Below, piece by piece: positions 44,785-54,617 of a stretch of 64,000 nt of DNA. The number at the start of each line of letters is the position of its first letter. Within the stretch, counting starts at the first letter, position 1. The position numbers were made by a program, and so were the translations under genes. Source of the DNA: JADHUC01 sp964623055 (GTDB lineage: Bacteria > Planctomycetota > Planctomycetia > Pirellulales > Pirellulaceae). The stretch spans positions 1-64,000 of the forward strand of contig CAZURK010000044.1 of NCBI GenBank assembly GCA_964623055.1, given 5' to 3'. The notes beneath the pieces were generated by a model. It did no database searches and was not told where the DNA came from. It saw only the letters and a program-made list of their open reading frames with translations.

Positions 44785-46062
44785 ATGAACAACAGCAGCA
44801 CGAGAAGAGAGTTTTTGCAGCGGACCTCCAGCACGGCGTTCGGACTTGCCGTCGCGGCGCCGGTGGTGATTAGTGCTTCTGCACTCGACGGGAAGGCGCC
44901 GGCACCGAGCGAGCGGATCAACGTGGCGTGCATCGGCGTAGGGGGCCAGGGCGCTCCGGTTGATATGAAGGCCTATCTCAGCCTGCCCGAGGCCCGGGTG
45001 GCGGCCGTGTGTGACGTCGATGGCAAGCGTCTTGCCGCGGCCAAACAGACAGTAGACCAAACTTACGGCAACCGGGGCTGCGCAGCGATCCGCGATTTTC
45101 GCGAGATTCTGGCCCGGCCCGATATCGACGCCGTGCATATCGCAACTCCCGATCATTGGCACGTACCGATGGCAGTCGCCGCGTGCAAGCAGGGCAAGGA
45201 TGTGTACTGCCAGAAACCGCTGTCGCTGACGGTGCGCGAGGCGCGCAGAGCCGTCGAGGTGGCCCGACGTTACGAGCGGGTCTTCCAGGTGGGCACACAG
45301 AACCGCTCGAATGCCAGTGCCCGCCGCGCGTGCGAGTTGGTTCGCAACGGACGACTTGGCGAACTGGAATACATCGAGGTCGGCACGTGGCACATCTCGT
45401 ATCCGTGCTCCCTGCCGGGCGAGCCCGTTCCATCACACGTCGACTGGGAGATGTTCCTCGGGCCGGCGCCCTGGCGGCCGTTCCACCGCGAGATCCAGAG
45501 GCCCAAGGGCTGGATCCGATTCTTCGACTACAGCGGCGGCGGCGTGACCGACTGCGGCGCGCACTTCTACGATCTGGTGCAATGGGCTCTCGGCACCGAA
45601 GACACCGGCCCGGTCGAGATTATCCCGCTGGATCCTCGGAAAGACGGCGGACGGTTCGTCAGCTACCGATACGCCAACGGCGCAACTGTGTACCGTACGA
45701 ACGGGAATCACATGCGACTAGTCGGCACGGAAGGCACAATAGACTTGGACGTCTGCGCCTGGGCGGCCATCAAGAAGGCCGAACCAGCGACACTTGCCCG
45801 GGAAACGACTTTGCCCGAGGAAGTACACCTGGGGGAAAGCACTCATCACTATGCGGATTTCATCGAGTGCGTCCGCACTCGAAAGAAACCGGCGGCCGAC
45901 GTCGAACTGGGCTGTCGGGCCGCAACCATCTGCCACATCGGCAACATTGCCGAGTGGCTCGGGCGTCCGCTTAGGTGGAATCCGCACAAAGAGGAATTCC
46001 TCAACGATCCGGAAGCCAACCTCTGGCTGGATCGCGCCAAACGGGAACCGTGGAGCGTTTGA
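44785..46062 (+). CDS. Gfo/Idh/MocA-family oxidoreductase, Tat-exported
   Basis: 425 aa with a twin-arginine-like signal (TRREFLQRTSSTAFGLAVAA). Rossmann domain begins INVACIGVGGQGAP. The usual E-K-P catalytic Lys motif appears as CQKPLS, retaining the lysine. The second domain has GGGVTDCGAHFYDLVQWAL, the G-G-G...C-H segment of the family. NAD(P)-dependent oxidation or reduction of a sugar or cyclitol is expected. It starts 35 bp after the propeller gene and ends 2 bp before the convergent xylulokinase gene. Confidence 0.9.
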   Translation: MNNSSTRREFLQRTSSTAFGLAVAAPVVISASALDGKAPAPSERINVACIGVGGQGAPVDMKAYLSLPEARVAAVCDVDGKRLAAAKQTVDQTYGNRGCAAIRDFREILARPDIDAVHIATPDHWHVPMAVAACKQGKDVYCQKPLSLTVREARRAVEVARRYERVFQVGTQNRSNASARRACELVRNGRLGELEYIEVGTWHISYPCSLPGEPVPSHVDWEMFLGPAPWRPFHREIQRPKGWIRFFDYSGGGVTDCGAHFYDLVQWALGTEDTGPVEIIPLDPRKDGGRFVSYRYANGATVYRTNGNHMRLVGTEGTIDLDVCAWAAIKKAEPATLARETTLPEEVHLGESTHHYADFIECVRTRKKPAADVELGCRAATICHIGNIAEWLGRPLRWNPHKEEFLNDPEANLWLDRAKREPWSV

Positions 46063-46064
46063 CG

Positions 46065-47582
46065 TCACAGCCGGGCTAGGTCTTCGTACACGTCGATAAG
46101 GGCGTGGTAACACTTCTGGAAGATCGGCTTCATCTTCGCGTACTGCTTCGCCGTTTGTGGGTCGGGATCGTGTACGCTGTCCACGCTGATGAAGCGGTCG
46201 ACCACGCCAAAATCTTCGAACACGCCGGCCGCGACGCCTGCGGTTACAGCCGCGCCCATCGAGGTTGCTTCCTCCAGCACGCTGAGCTTCCGGATCTGAC
46301 AGCCGTAGATGTCGGCCATCATCTGCCGCCACACGGCGCCCTTCGCCCCGCCGCCGATGACGGTCACGCCGTCGAACGCCACGTGTTCGCGCAGGATATC
46401 GGCGATGATGCACAGATTGTACGTCACGCCCTCGAGCACCGCCCGTAGCATGTCGGCTCGCGTGTGGCTGAGCGTCAGGCCGATGAACGCACCGCGAGCG
46501 TTCGGGTTCCACCACGGCGTTCGCTCGCCCAGCAGATACGGCAGGAATACCAGCCCGTTCGCGCCGGGCGGCGACTGCGCGATCTTCTCGTTGATCAACT
46601 CGTATGGGCTCACTCCCTGCGCCTCCGCCTCGGCGACCTCCGCCCGGCACACCTCGTTTTTGAGCCACTGGTACGACGAACCCGCCGTCTGCATCGTCCC
46701 GGCGGGTTGAAGGTAGCCCGGCACAACGTGAGCCCAGTTCATCGTGCGCATCTGCGGGTCCACGATGGGCTTGTCCGACGTTAGCGCAATCCACGACGAC
46801 GACCCGACGTACCCGTACGCCGTCCCAGGCTGGATGCAGCCGACGCCCACGGCCGCGCAGCTTCCGTCGCCCCCGCCGACCGCCACCGGCGTGCCTTCCT
46901 TCAGGCCCGTCGCCCGCGCGGCTTCGCTTGTGACCGTACCGAGAACTTCGGTCGAGGGGCGCGCCTCGGGAAGCATGGCACCATCCACTTCGGCGGCATC
47001 GACGATCTTTGCTGACCACTGAAACGTGTTCAGGTCGAAGGCATTCGTGCCAGACGCGTCCGAGTAGTCCGTCGCAATCCGCCCAGTTAGCTTATAGTTG
47101 ATGTAGTCCTTGGCGTTGAGCATGCTCGCTGTGGCGGCGTACACGTCCGGTTCGTTGGCCTTAAGCCACATCAGCTTCTCGATCGAGTACGACGGGCTGA
47201 CGCGGTGGCCCACGATGCCGTAGAACTCCTCCGCGCCAATCTTGTCGAGCAACCGATCGGCCTCGACCGTAGCCCGCTGGTCGCAGTAGATGATCGACGG
47301 TCGCAGCGGCGCGCCGTCGGCGTCGACCGGCAGGCAGCCCATCATCTGCCCACTGAGCGCCACCGCCACTACATCGCCCGGATCGACGTCGGCCAAGAGC
47401 GCCTGCGACGACTCGCACACGGCCCGCCACCAGTCCGCCGGATCTTGTTCCGCCCAGTTGTTGTGAAAGAACTTCGTCTCATATGCGCTCGTCCGGCTGA
47501 CCACCATGCTGCCATCGCTGTCGAACAGCGTGGCCTTGTTTCCGGACGTACCCAGGTCGTGTGCGAGCAGATATTGTGCCAT
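46065..47582 (-). CDS. xylB: Xylulokinase-like FGGY carbohydrate kinase
   Basis: 505-residue FGGY-family kinase. N-terminal phosphate loop LAHDLGTSGNKATLFD, SGQMMG substrate region, C-terminal ATP site VIGGGAKGAVWRQMMADIYG and the TSMGAAVTAG helix. The overall pattern best fits xylulokinase (phosphorylation of D-xylulose). Related kinases for rhamnulose or other ketoses cannot be excluded. AAAGGAA lies 8 nt before the ATG. It is the last gene of the long minus-strand run that starts near 63,413. Confidence 0.9.
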   Translation of the reverse strand: MAQYLLAHDLGTSGNKATLFDSDGSMVVSRTSAYETKFFHNNWAEQDPADWWRAVCESSQALLADVDPGDVVAVALSGQMMGCLPVDADGAPLRPSIIYCDQRATVEADRLLDKIGAEEFYGIVGHRVSPSYSIEKLMWLKANEPDVYAATASMLNAKDYINYKLTGRIATDYSDASGTNAFDLNTFQWSAKIVDAAEVDGAMLPEARPSTEVLGTVTSEAARATGLKEGTPVAVGGGDGSCAAVGVGCIQPGTAYGYVGSSSWIALTSDKPIVDPQMRTMNWAHVVPGYLQPAGTMQTAGSSYQWLKNEVCRAEVAEAEAQGVSPYELINEKIAQSPPGANGLVFLPYLLGERTPWWNPNARGAFIGLTLSHTRADMLRAVLEGVTYNLCIIADILREHVAFDGVTVIGGGAKGAVWRQMMADIYGCQIRKLSVLEEATSMGAAVTAGVAAGVFEDFGVVDRFISVDSVHDPDPQTAKQYAKMKPIFQKCYHALIDVYEDLARL

Positions 47583-47830
47583 CAGTGGTTCCTTTCCTTC
47601 GCCGACAAGACCCCCATAGGGAAGTCTTGGAACGACTGGTTCTTACTGTTGGCCAGCTTCGGCCGGTAGGGAGCGGTTTCTTGCGCAGAGAGTACCGACG
47701 TTAGTAGCAGTGTGCAACAGAGAGATTGCAGCCATCAATGTCACGTTCTTGATTCTCATTCGATTTTTCCTGCAAGAGTCCTTGGATTCTACGCTTGCGG
47801 GCTACGCTGCCCTGAAGGAACATGGTGTGC

Positions 47831-49552
47831 CTATTCAAAGTCTCCCAGCGGCACGTCCATCCAGTCTTCCACTTCGACCGCGCGGGTGGTCCAGTCGCCA
47901 AGCACGTCCCAACGCGGGTAGTAATGCATCGCTTCCAAGCCGCGACCGCCGGTGACGGCCGTGTCGGGGTCGATCTTGCCGGTGGCCAGGCGAACGTCCC
48001 AGACGTATTGCCATTGGGCCCATCCGTAGGGCGGGCGGTAGGGCTCGTTCCAGGTGTGGATCGAGTGCCACGACTGCCGGTCCAGCCCCTTGCGCCGGTG
48101 CAGCGTGCCTTCCGCCGGCAGGCCCGGCGCGTCGGGGCGGGCCAGCCGCTTGCGGACGCGCTCGAGGTATTTGCCCTTCACTGACCCGTTCACTCCTTCC
48201 GCGAGGCTCTTGCCGCGCAGCGGCAAGGTCAGCTCCTCGTCGATGCACCGCCGGGCCGCGGCCAGGCGCACTTCGAGGTACTCGTGTGGCGAGTACTCCT
48301 TCGGACCGCGATACCATTGGCGCAGTGCCTCCAGACCACCGGACTTCAATTGGGCCAATACCTTCTCCGTGTCGGCCAGTTGCACCTTGGACCGGTTGAT
48401 CTTCTTCCATGGGGCGTCGGTCCACTGTTGGGGCCAGGTGTCCGGCTGGTCGTAACGATAGATTTTGCCTTGCCAGGTGAAAATCTCCGAACCATCGGGT
48501 AGGTACTGGTAGGCCCAACCGCCGCCCAGCGGATAGTCGTCGGGATGCTCCTGCGCCTTGAGCCATCGGTAGCTCTCCTCGAGCAAAGTGCGATAGCGTT
48601 CGTTGCCAGTCATTCCGTAGAACCACGTGAGCATCGGGCCGATGAACCGGTTGAACGTCCTGGGACCGATCACTGCCCCCTCGAAACCGCGGGCGCTGGC
48701 CGGCGTGTTATCGGCCTTGTACTGCTGGCACCAGCCGCGGACGTCGCCCTTGCCGAGTTGGGTGTCGAATATCCACTGTCCGATCTTCGCCGTGCGTTTC
48801 AGGTATTTCTTGTCGCCGGTCACGTGATACATCATGATCGTCATTCGCATGGGGTCGGTCGTGGCATAGTCGTTGTACGACCCTCCGTCGGATTGGTAGT
48901 GACGGTGGCGCCGCAAAGCGCCGGCATTGTAGATGTCCCCGCACCAGCCGTACTCAGGATCCTGGACATGCTCGGCGAACAGGTCGGCGCACCGCTTGGC
49001 GGCATCGAGATGCTTCTGCTCGCCAGTATGCCGATAGGCATACAGCAGGTAGGCAAAGGGGCGGAACTGGCAGCCGTCTTGAACTCGGGCCATGTTCCGA
49101 TCTCCGCCTACACTCACACGGCCATTGCGGTCGACGGTGTGGGGCCCGCCGGCAAAGTGGCCATTGGGCTGTTGCACCACGAGCAGAGCATCGGCCGTCT
49201 TGAGAGCCTGCTTCAGGTACTTCTGGTCGCCAAGCATCTCGTAGGCGCGAAACAACTGGGCCCCTGCGTCGCAGATCCCGCCGCGGCTCAAGTTGAACTG
49301 GGCCCGGTCGCCCTCGACCCGGACGTGGCCAAGCAGATCGGGGTAGACGCCGAAATCGCCGTACGTGGCGATGCGGGCATCGAGCCAGGCGCGGATGTCG
49401 GCCTCGCCCTGCTCGTAAAGTTGCATGTCGATTTTCGTGATAGCCGCGTCCAGTTCGGTTTGCGTGTCGGCCTGGGCTTGCGAGTCGGCAAGCACCAGCA
49501 ATCCAAATACCGCTGCGGCCAGTGCGAGCGGGAGTAGGTAGCGTCTTCTCAC
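47831..49552 (-). CDS. Secreted alpha/alpha-toroid protein, pectate-lyase-like (copy 1)
   Basis: 573 aa from a GTG at 49552, chosen because AAAGGAG lies 6 nt upstream and a signal peptide (RRRYLLPLALAAAVFGLLVL) follows at once. Mature protein starts TQTELDAAITKIDMQLYEQ. It is a helical barrel (QFRPFAYLLYAYRHTG, ...DPMRMTIMMYHVTGDKKYLK, WFYGMTGNERYRTLLEESY). The layout resembles PL10-type pectate lyase and other toroid glycan lyases or hydrolases, but no catalytic residues were identified. It is a paralogue of the protein at 58324-60345, with matching N-terminus and W-A-Q/T-WQYVWDVR ending. Confidence 0.65.
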   Translation of the reverse strand: MRRRYLLPLALAAAVFGLLVLADSQAQADTQTELDAAITKIDMQLYEQGEADIRAWLDARIATYGDFGVYPDLLGHVRVEGDRAQFNLSRGGICDAGAQLFRAYEMLGDQKYLKQALKTADALLVVQQPNGHFAGGPHTVDRNGRVSVGGDRNMARVQDGCQFRPFAYLLYAYRHTGEQKHLDAAKRCADLFAEHVQDPEYGWCGDIYNAGALRRHRHYQSDGGSYNDYATTDPMRMTIMMYHVTGDKKYLKRTAKIGQWIFDTQLGKGDVRGWCQQYKADNTPASARGFEGAVIGPRTFNRFIGPMLTWFYGMTGNERYRTLLEESYRWLKAQEHPDDYPLGGGWAYQYLPDGSEIFTWQGKIYRYDQPDTWPQQWTDAPWKKINRSKVQLADTEKVLAQLKSGGLEALRQWYRGPKEYSPHEYLEVRLAAARRCIDEELTLPLRGKSLAEGVNGSVKGKYLERVRKRLARPDAPGLPAEGTLHRRKGLDRQSWHSIHTWNEPYRPPYGWAQWQYVWDVRLATGKIDPDTAVTGGRGLEAMHYYPRWDVLGDWTTRAVEVEDWMDVPLGDFE

Positions 49553-49706
49553 GGGTGACTCCTTTCGAGAAAGGGCGGGTGCTCCGAAATAGCCAACATT
49601 ATGACGGCAAGAGACAGCGGCAGTTTGCTCATCATCGTTGATAAATAACCGGCCCACATAGTTTCACTTGCTTCACGATGATACGCTCCTTTCGCTGATG
49701 TTGGTT

Positions 49707-50801
49707 TCATCGTTCAAAGTCCTTGCAGGCCGCCATGCCAATCACTGTGTCGGCCGCCCCGTAGTAAAGTAGCCATCTCCCTTTGAAGAGGACTAGACCG
49801 TTGGCCACCGTGGTGTGGCCGGTCATTCCCCGCTTTTCCCAGTCATATTCCGGATAGAGAAACGGCTCCTTCTGCTCTTTCAACACGGTCTTCATGTCGT
49901 TGCGATCGATCAAGGATTGACGGAGCACCCAGGTGCCGAGCGAATGGTGCCCCCCTTGTGTCATCAGCAAGATGCCGTCGTCGCGCAGTAGTGCGATGGC
50001 GCCGGCCTCGCGTCCTCCCCCCGGCCAGACGGCTTTGCCGGTCGGCGTCCAGTCGATGAGGTTTTCGCTCCAAGCCAGAGCGCAGGGGTGCGTGTAGTAC
50101 ATCCAGTACTTGCCGTCGATCTTCGCGGCGATAAGCCGATCACCTTCCCGCCGGGAAACGACCACCCCGGTCCGCGATCCAGGCACTTTCTCCGGTGCAG
50201 CTTTACGGAAGGCCGGGCCGTGCTTGGTCCAGGAAACCAGGTCGCGGGACGTTGCCACGGACATGGTGTCTCGCTTGCCGTTCCAGGTCGTGTAGTTCAT
50301 GTAATAGGTGCCGTCTTCGCCCTCGATGATATGCAGATCTTCGCAACCGCCTTCCCACTCGTACTTCTTCCACTGGTCGTTGGCCGGGTAGACGACCGGT
50401 TCTGGGTGGCGGGTGAAGTTGACACCGTCCTCGCTATAGGCTAGGCCGATGCGGCACGTGCGGCCCCAGCCTAAATCAGGGCTACGGTCGTCCGCCCGGT
50501 AGAGAATATAGACTTTGTCGTCTTTGACCACGGCTGCCGGATTGTAGGTATTCCGTTCCTCCCAGCGAACTTCCTTGCCGCGAATAGGACATGTAAAGAC
50601 GGAGTCGGGCGTTGGACGCAGGACCGGCTCGTTGCGTTTAATAAACGGCCCAATGTCCCAGTCGTTCCTTGCGGTTTGGCTCGACGCGGGCGAAGGGAAG
50701 AAAATGGGCGCGGCGACGGTCGATGCCGCAACGCCCATGTTGCGCAGGAAATCCCGCCGCGTCGCTTGGTGATTACACATACGTTCTGTCAGTCTTTTCA
50801 T
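49707..50801 (-). CDS. GH130-like beta-propeller glycoside hydrolase/phosphorylase, Tat-exported
   Basis: 364 aa. Twin-arginine signal (TRRDFLRNMGVAASTVA). The propeller has WEERNTYNPAAVVKDDKVYILYRADDRSPD, EGGCEDLHIIEGEDGTYYMNYTT, KIDGKYWMYYTHPCALAWSENLIDW and TTVANGLVLFKGRWLLYYGAADTVIG. These fit the five-bladed GH43/GH68/GH130 group, with the NPA/EDPR-like patterns closer to GH130 (mannoside phosphorylase or hydrolase). Start 50801 has GAGGAAG 8 nt upstream. Lies 31 bp after the interrupted DUF3472 gene and 154 bp before the next. Confidence 0.78.
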   Translation of the reverse strand: MKRLTERMCNHQATRRDFLRNMGVAASTVAAPIFFPSPASSQTARNDWDIGPFIKRNEPVLRPTPDSVFTCPIRGKEVRWEERNTYNPAAVVKDDKVYILYRADDRSPDLGWGRTCRIGLAYSEDGVNFTRHPEPVVYPANDQWKKYEWEGGCEDLHIIEGEDGTYYMNYTTWNGKRDTMSVATSRDLVSWTKHGPAFRKAAPEKVPGSRTGVVVSRREGDRLIAAKIDGKYWMYYTHPCALAWSENLIDWTPTGKAVWPGGGREAGAIALLRDDGILLMTQGGHHSLGTWVLRQSLIDRNDMKTVLKEQKEPFLYPEYDWEKRGMTGHTTVANGLVLFKGRWLLYYGAADTVIGMAACKDFER

Positions 50802-50832
50802 CTTGTTCTTCCTCAGTTGTTTCCTCACACGA

Positions 50833-52353
50833 CTAAGGCAGCATTCTGCGAAGTGTCATGCCGCTGTCGTTGGATCGGTAGAGGCCATCCGTCCCCAGGA
50901 TCCACCAGTTGTTGCCCGTTGCCGATGCTGTCTGGTCGCCGGCGACGATGGCTATCAGGCCTTTGGGAATATCGCCTTTGCACGTCGTCCACGACCATAC
51001 GTCACCGCCCAGATCGCAGCGGGACAGGCGGCCCGGCGCTTTGGGGTCCAGGGCCTGGACAAACTTGCGAGTGCATAGCTGGGAACCGGCAATGCTGCCA
51101 CCCAAGGCGGTAAAAGGCCGGAGCGATTCCAGCGGAAGCGACGTAGCGAACAAGCAGCTCTCCGCCCCTTGCGACAAGGAGTGGAGCAGGCCGTGCGTTG
51201 TGCCGGAGATCCACACGTGAGGATTGCAGCGGAGCGAGTGCGCGCCCAGATAGCCCAGATCGGTCCGCGAGGAAATCGCGCGGAAGGTCTTGCCGTTGTC
51301 GTGAGATATGTGGACGATCGACGATTGCTCCGTCGTGGGAAAGGCCGGCCTGCCGCGTCCCAAGAGCGACATGAAACGGTCCGGACAGGTTACCGCTTGA
51401 ATGACCGTCTGACCGAATTGGTTGCGAAAGTAGGGATTTACGTGCAGGGCCGTAAAACGTTGTCCTTCCGCAGCAACGCGCTCCCACGTGTCCCCGCCAT
51501 CGCCCGTGCGATGCAGTCCGAGCGTCTCACAGCCGACCAGCAGTGTGTTCGGCTCCATCGGCAGATAGGCCACCACTTCACCGCAGAGCGCCGACGGGCC
51601 AACGGCGTCGAAATCGCACACAAGGGACAACTTCCGCCAACTTCTGCCCGCGTCACTCGTCTTGTACAGTCCCCCTTCGAACTTGCCGTGGGCGTTGGTC
51701 TTGCCCGCCGCGCGTACCATGACATCGGGATTGGCCGGATGGATGGCGACGCTGCGGACGGCATTGGCGGCTCCTTGCAGCTTTCCATTGGCAGCGTTCC
51801 AGGTCTTGCCGCCGTTTTCCGAACGCAACAGGCCACGGTCCGTTGTGCGTACCACGACGACCTGCGGGTCCGATGGTGCCACGACCACACCCGTTAGACG
51901 AGCCGACTGCGTCCCGGTCGCCGCGATGACCGGTGTGTGGAGATCCTCGGCCGCGCCGGGTTGTAACGAAACGTGCGAGACAGATGCCCGAAAGTACATT
52001 TGGGCGTCTTGCGGCAAAGCCCGGAAGACGACTCCGGCACCGACTTTCGGCGCGACCTGCTTGAAGTGGCACGTGCCGAACTGCCAGGTGCGCCCGTCGG
52101 CCGAGGTCCACGCGCTGAAAAGACTGCCCCGGCGGACGATCCGCAACCAGCGGTGACCGTCGGGAAACCGTTGAAAACTCTGACGCGTTCCTGCGCCGTC
52201 TCCCTGGTCGGGTGTTGTGCGGAGTCCGTTGGCGGCCACCTGCATCAGTCCAAATTCCTTCCCCCAGCCATAATTGTTCCTCTCGGGACGTTCACGAACC
52301 GTCAAGCCGACCCAGGAACTTCCGTTGACCGGTTCACCACGAAGGCCCAGGCA
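50833..52353 (-). pseudogene. In-frame continuation of the DUF3472 gene, separated by a TAA stop
   Basis: The frame continues past the TAA at 52354-52356 with protein-like sequence: LRGEPVNGSSWVGLTVRE, then FGLMQVAANGLRTTPDQGDG and WLRIVRRGSLFSAWTSADGR. This is the second half of a DUF1349-type concanavalin domain whose first half (FVGEGEYVISRPIEGDFTLT) lies before the stop. A BNR/sortilin-like propeller follows (TTDRGLLRSENGGKTWN, TGDGGDTWERV, SHDNGKTF). The in-frame TTG at 52305 has no ribosome site and would cut a domain in two, so independent translation is unlikely. The stop could be a nonsense mutation or a base error. Confidence 0.6.
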
Positions 52354-54579
52354 TTAGTCGATCTTGCAGGTTAAGGTGAAATCACCTTCGATTGGGCGGC
52401 TGATCACGTACTCCCCCTCGCCAACGAACGAGAAGGCGTCGGGGGCCGTTTGGAGAATGTTGAACGTCGCCTTCGATTCGCCGGCGATTCCCAAGTCCCA
52501 GTTGTCGAGCCGCTTCATTGCCACGGTGACAGGCACCGCTTGCGTGTCGAGTGTGTGGGGCGGCTGGGCCGCCAACCGAATGCGAGCTTCCGCTCGGTTG
52601 CCTTTGTCCGCTCCCGTTGGTCGCTCGGATTTGTCGAGAATTTCAGAATCATGACGGTTAGTAGTATAGTAGACCCGAGCCCACACTTTGTGTTTGCCGG
52701 CCGGAAGGACCCCGGCATACTTAAGCGAGTCGCCTTCGGCGGAACTGATCTGCATCTTGTCAAAGAAGAAATGGATCTTCTCGATCTTGTGGCCGCGGGG
52801 GGATGTCTTCACTTCCGCCGTGATGCCGCCACGATCGTCTGCCTGGCCCGCGAGAGTGGCCTCCGGCATCGTGTCGCCCGCCTCGTGCAACAGCAACGGC
52901 GGTGGAATCTCCTGACGCTCGATGCCCGGACCTTCCCATTCCAACTGGAAGAACGGCTTATGGCGGTCGACGAAGTAGTCGACCGCCAGAGGATGATCTC
53001 CTCGGGCAAGATGGAGACCGGCAACTTTGTCCTCAGGCCCGTGCAAGCCGTCCCAGACGATCGCGTCCTGACCGTCCAGTTGGATTCGATAACCGTCGGT
53101 CCCTTTCATCCGGAGCAGGTAGAATCCCGTCTCGGGAACTCGCAACAGTCCCCGAAAACGGAAAGCATAGCCGGTACGTCGCTGGCCCCGCAGTTCGATA
53201 TCGAAGCCGCGGCAGGTGCCCCGCTGGACGAGTCGGCCGTCCTCCAATTCATCGAGCGACACCCAAATATGGCGTTCGCGGCGACTCTGCTCGGCCTTTT
53301 CGCAGGGAGGATAGACGACGTTGACGTGTCGATCGGTGTCCTTGACCCAAAGTTCATACTCTAGCCCGGGAGCCGTTTTCACGGCAACCGGTTCTGTGGG
53401 CGGTGTTGTCGTGCTCGCCTGCACGACAATCGGCTCGATCGGCTGGTCGAAGATGTCGGTCATTGAAAATCGGATCGTGGGATTTTCAACCGCTGCGGCC
53501 AAAACGACGTTGCGCGTGACGGGCATGCGCTCCTCGCGTACCGCAACGGGTTGCCCCGAGCACCGAGGATTATCGAACACCTCGATCTTAAACTGGTATT
53601 GAGGCGACGCGGAATCGGGCACTTCCCACGAGACCATCACCTGCTTCCCGTTGGATCGCGCCTGCACGCGTTCGACGCGGGGCTGATCGAGCGTGGGCCG
53701 GTCGGGTTGCTTGACCGTGAATGAATACTTTTTCCCTTCGGCCAGCGGCTCGCCTTCTAGCAATTGCGGCACCATAGCCCGGTTGCTGCTCAGTTCCATC
53801 GCCACGGTGCGACCATCGTCTATTTTGTTGACGGCCCAATAGTTCTTGAGCGTCAGCCCCTTTTGAACGTCGATGGTGACGGTGTCGGATTTGCGCCAAC
53901 GGCCGTCCTTTCGATAGTAGCCAAGCCTGCGATGAATCGCTCGCGCCGACCGGCATTCGTTGCCAAAGTCTTCCAGAAACCCGGCGTTGCCATTGAAGGC
54001 CTGGGCGGCGATCGGCAGGCGCATGATGCCGTAAAGATACCAGCGACCGTCTTCGACGTCTTTCACCCAGCGACCGATGTATGAGACGTTCGGTTCATCA
54101 TCGCCGAGCGGCGTCCAGATGCGCATCATCATCGTATACCAGCGATTCTGCTGGATGACCGGCCACGTGCCGAACAGGGCGCCGCTCGCGCCTTCGCCGA
54201 TGTACTGATAGGCGAATGTATGCTGCGAAGCGGCCACCACGCGGACCGGCTCCCGTTGGGCGTTGCTCCCCCAGAACGACCAGATCGAACCGGGCCGAAA
54301 CGCCGCCTGGACCTCAGGATCGAGGTTCGGGCGATGGTCGGGCCCGACCGTCGCCACCGATCCGGCGAAACCGCCGTACGCACTCACCCCAGGCGGCGTC
54401 GTTCCGAAATTCCAGTTGGCCGAGTAGGTCGATTCGGCCCACCACGGCCAGCGAAGGTCCATCATCATAATGTCCGCGCCGTTTTCGACGTTCTCGCCGT
54501 ACCAAGTGGCGTGCGCGGCCGGCGGGAACATGGCAAATGAGAATATGGCGAGCACCAACACGCATGAGAACTTTGTCAC
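52354..54579 (-). CDS. Secreted DUF3472-PA14 protein, truncated by an in-frame stop
   Basis: 741 aa up to the TAA. The signal peptide (1-24) is followed by a DUF3472 domain (WAESTYSANWNFG, ...YGGFAGSV, RWVKDVEDGRWYLYGIMRLP), an FnIII-like segment (about 295-400), a PA14 domain (about 440-560: YAFRFRGLLRVPETGFYLLRM, YRIQLDGQDAIVWDG), a beta region and half a DUF1349-type domain. DUF3472 and PA14 suggest carbohydrate binding outside the cell. The rest of the last domain and a propeller continue in the same frame downstream. Intact, it would be about 1248 codons. Start is the first Met; AGGAG lies 7 nt before. Confidence 0.8.
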   Translation of the reverse strand: MTKFSCVLVLAIFSFAMFPPAAHATWYGENVENGADIMMMDLRWPWWAESTYSANWNFGTTPPGVSAYGGFAGSVATVGPDHRPNLDPEVQAAFRPGSIWSFWGSNAQREPVRVVAASQHTFAYQYIGEGASGALFGTWPVIQQNRWYTMMMRIWTPLGDDEPNVSYIGRWVKDVEDGRWYLYGIMRLPIAAQAFNGNAGFLEDFGNECRSARAIHRRLGYYRKDGRWRKSDTVTIDVQKGLTLKNYWAVNKIDDGRTVAMELSSNRAMVPQLLEGEPLAEGKKYSFTVKQPDRPTLDQPRVERVQARSNGKQVMVSWEVPDSASPQYQFKIEVFDNPRCSGQPVAVREERMPVTRNVVLAAAVENPTIRFSMTDIFDQPIEPIVVQASTTTPPTEPVAVKTAPGLEYELWVKDTDRHVNVVYPPCEKAEQSRRERHIWVSLDELEDGRLVQRGTCRGFDIELRGQRRTGYAFRFRGLLRVPETGFYLLRMKGTDGYRIQLDGQDAIVWDGLHGPEDKVAGLHLARGDHPLAVDYFVDRHKPFFQLEWEGPGIERQEIPPPLLLHEAGDTMPEATLAGQADDRGGITAEVKTSPRGHKIEKIHFFFDKMQISSAEGDSLKYAGVLPAGKHKVWARVYYTTNRHDSEILDKSERPTGADKGNRAEARIRLAAQPPHTLDTQAVPVTVAMKRLDNWDLGIAGESKATFNILQTAPDAFSFVGEGEYVISRPIEGDFTLTCKID

Positions 54580-54617
54580 TTCAATCTCCTATACAAAGAG
54601 CACTCACGACGTTCGAC

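Noticed and set aside
50833..52305. Independent gene starting at TTG 52305
   Set aside because: No ribosome site, and it would start in the middle of a DUF1349-type domain whose first half lies just upstream in the same frame.
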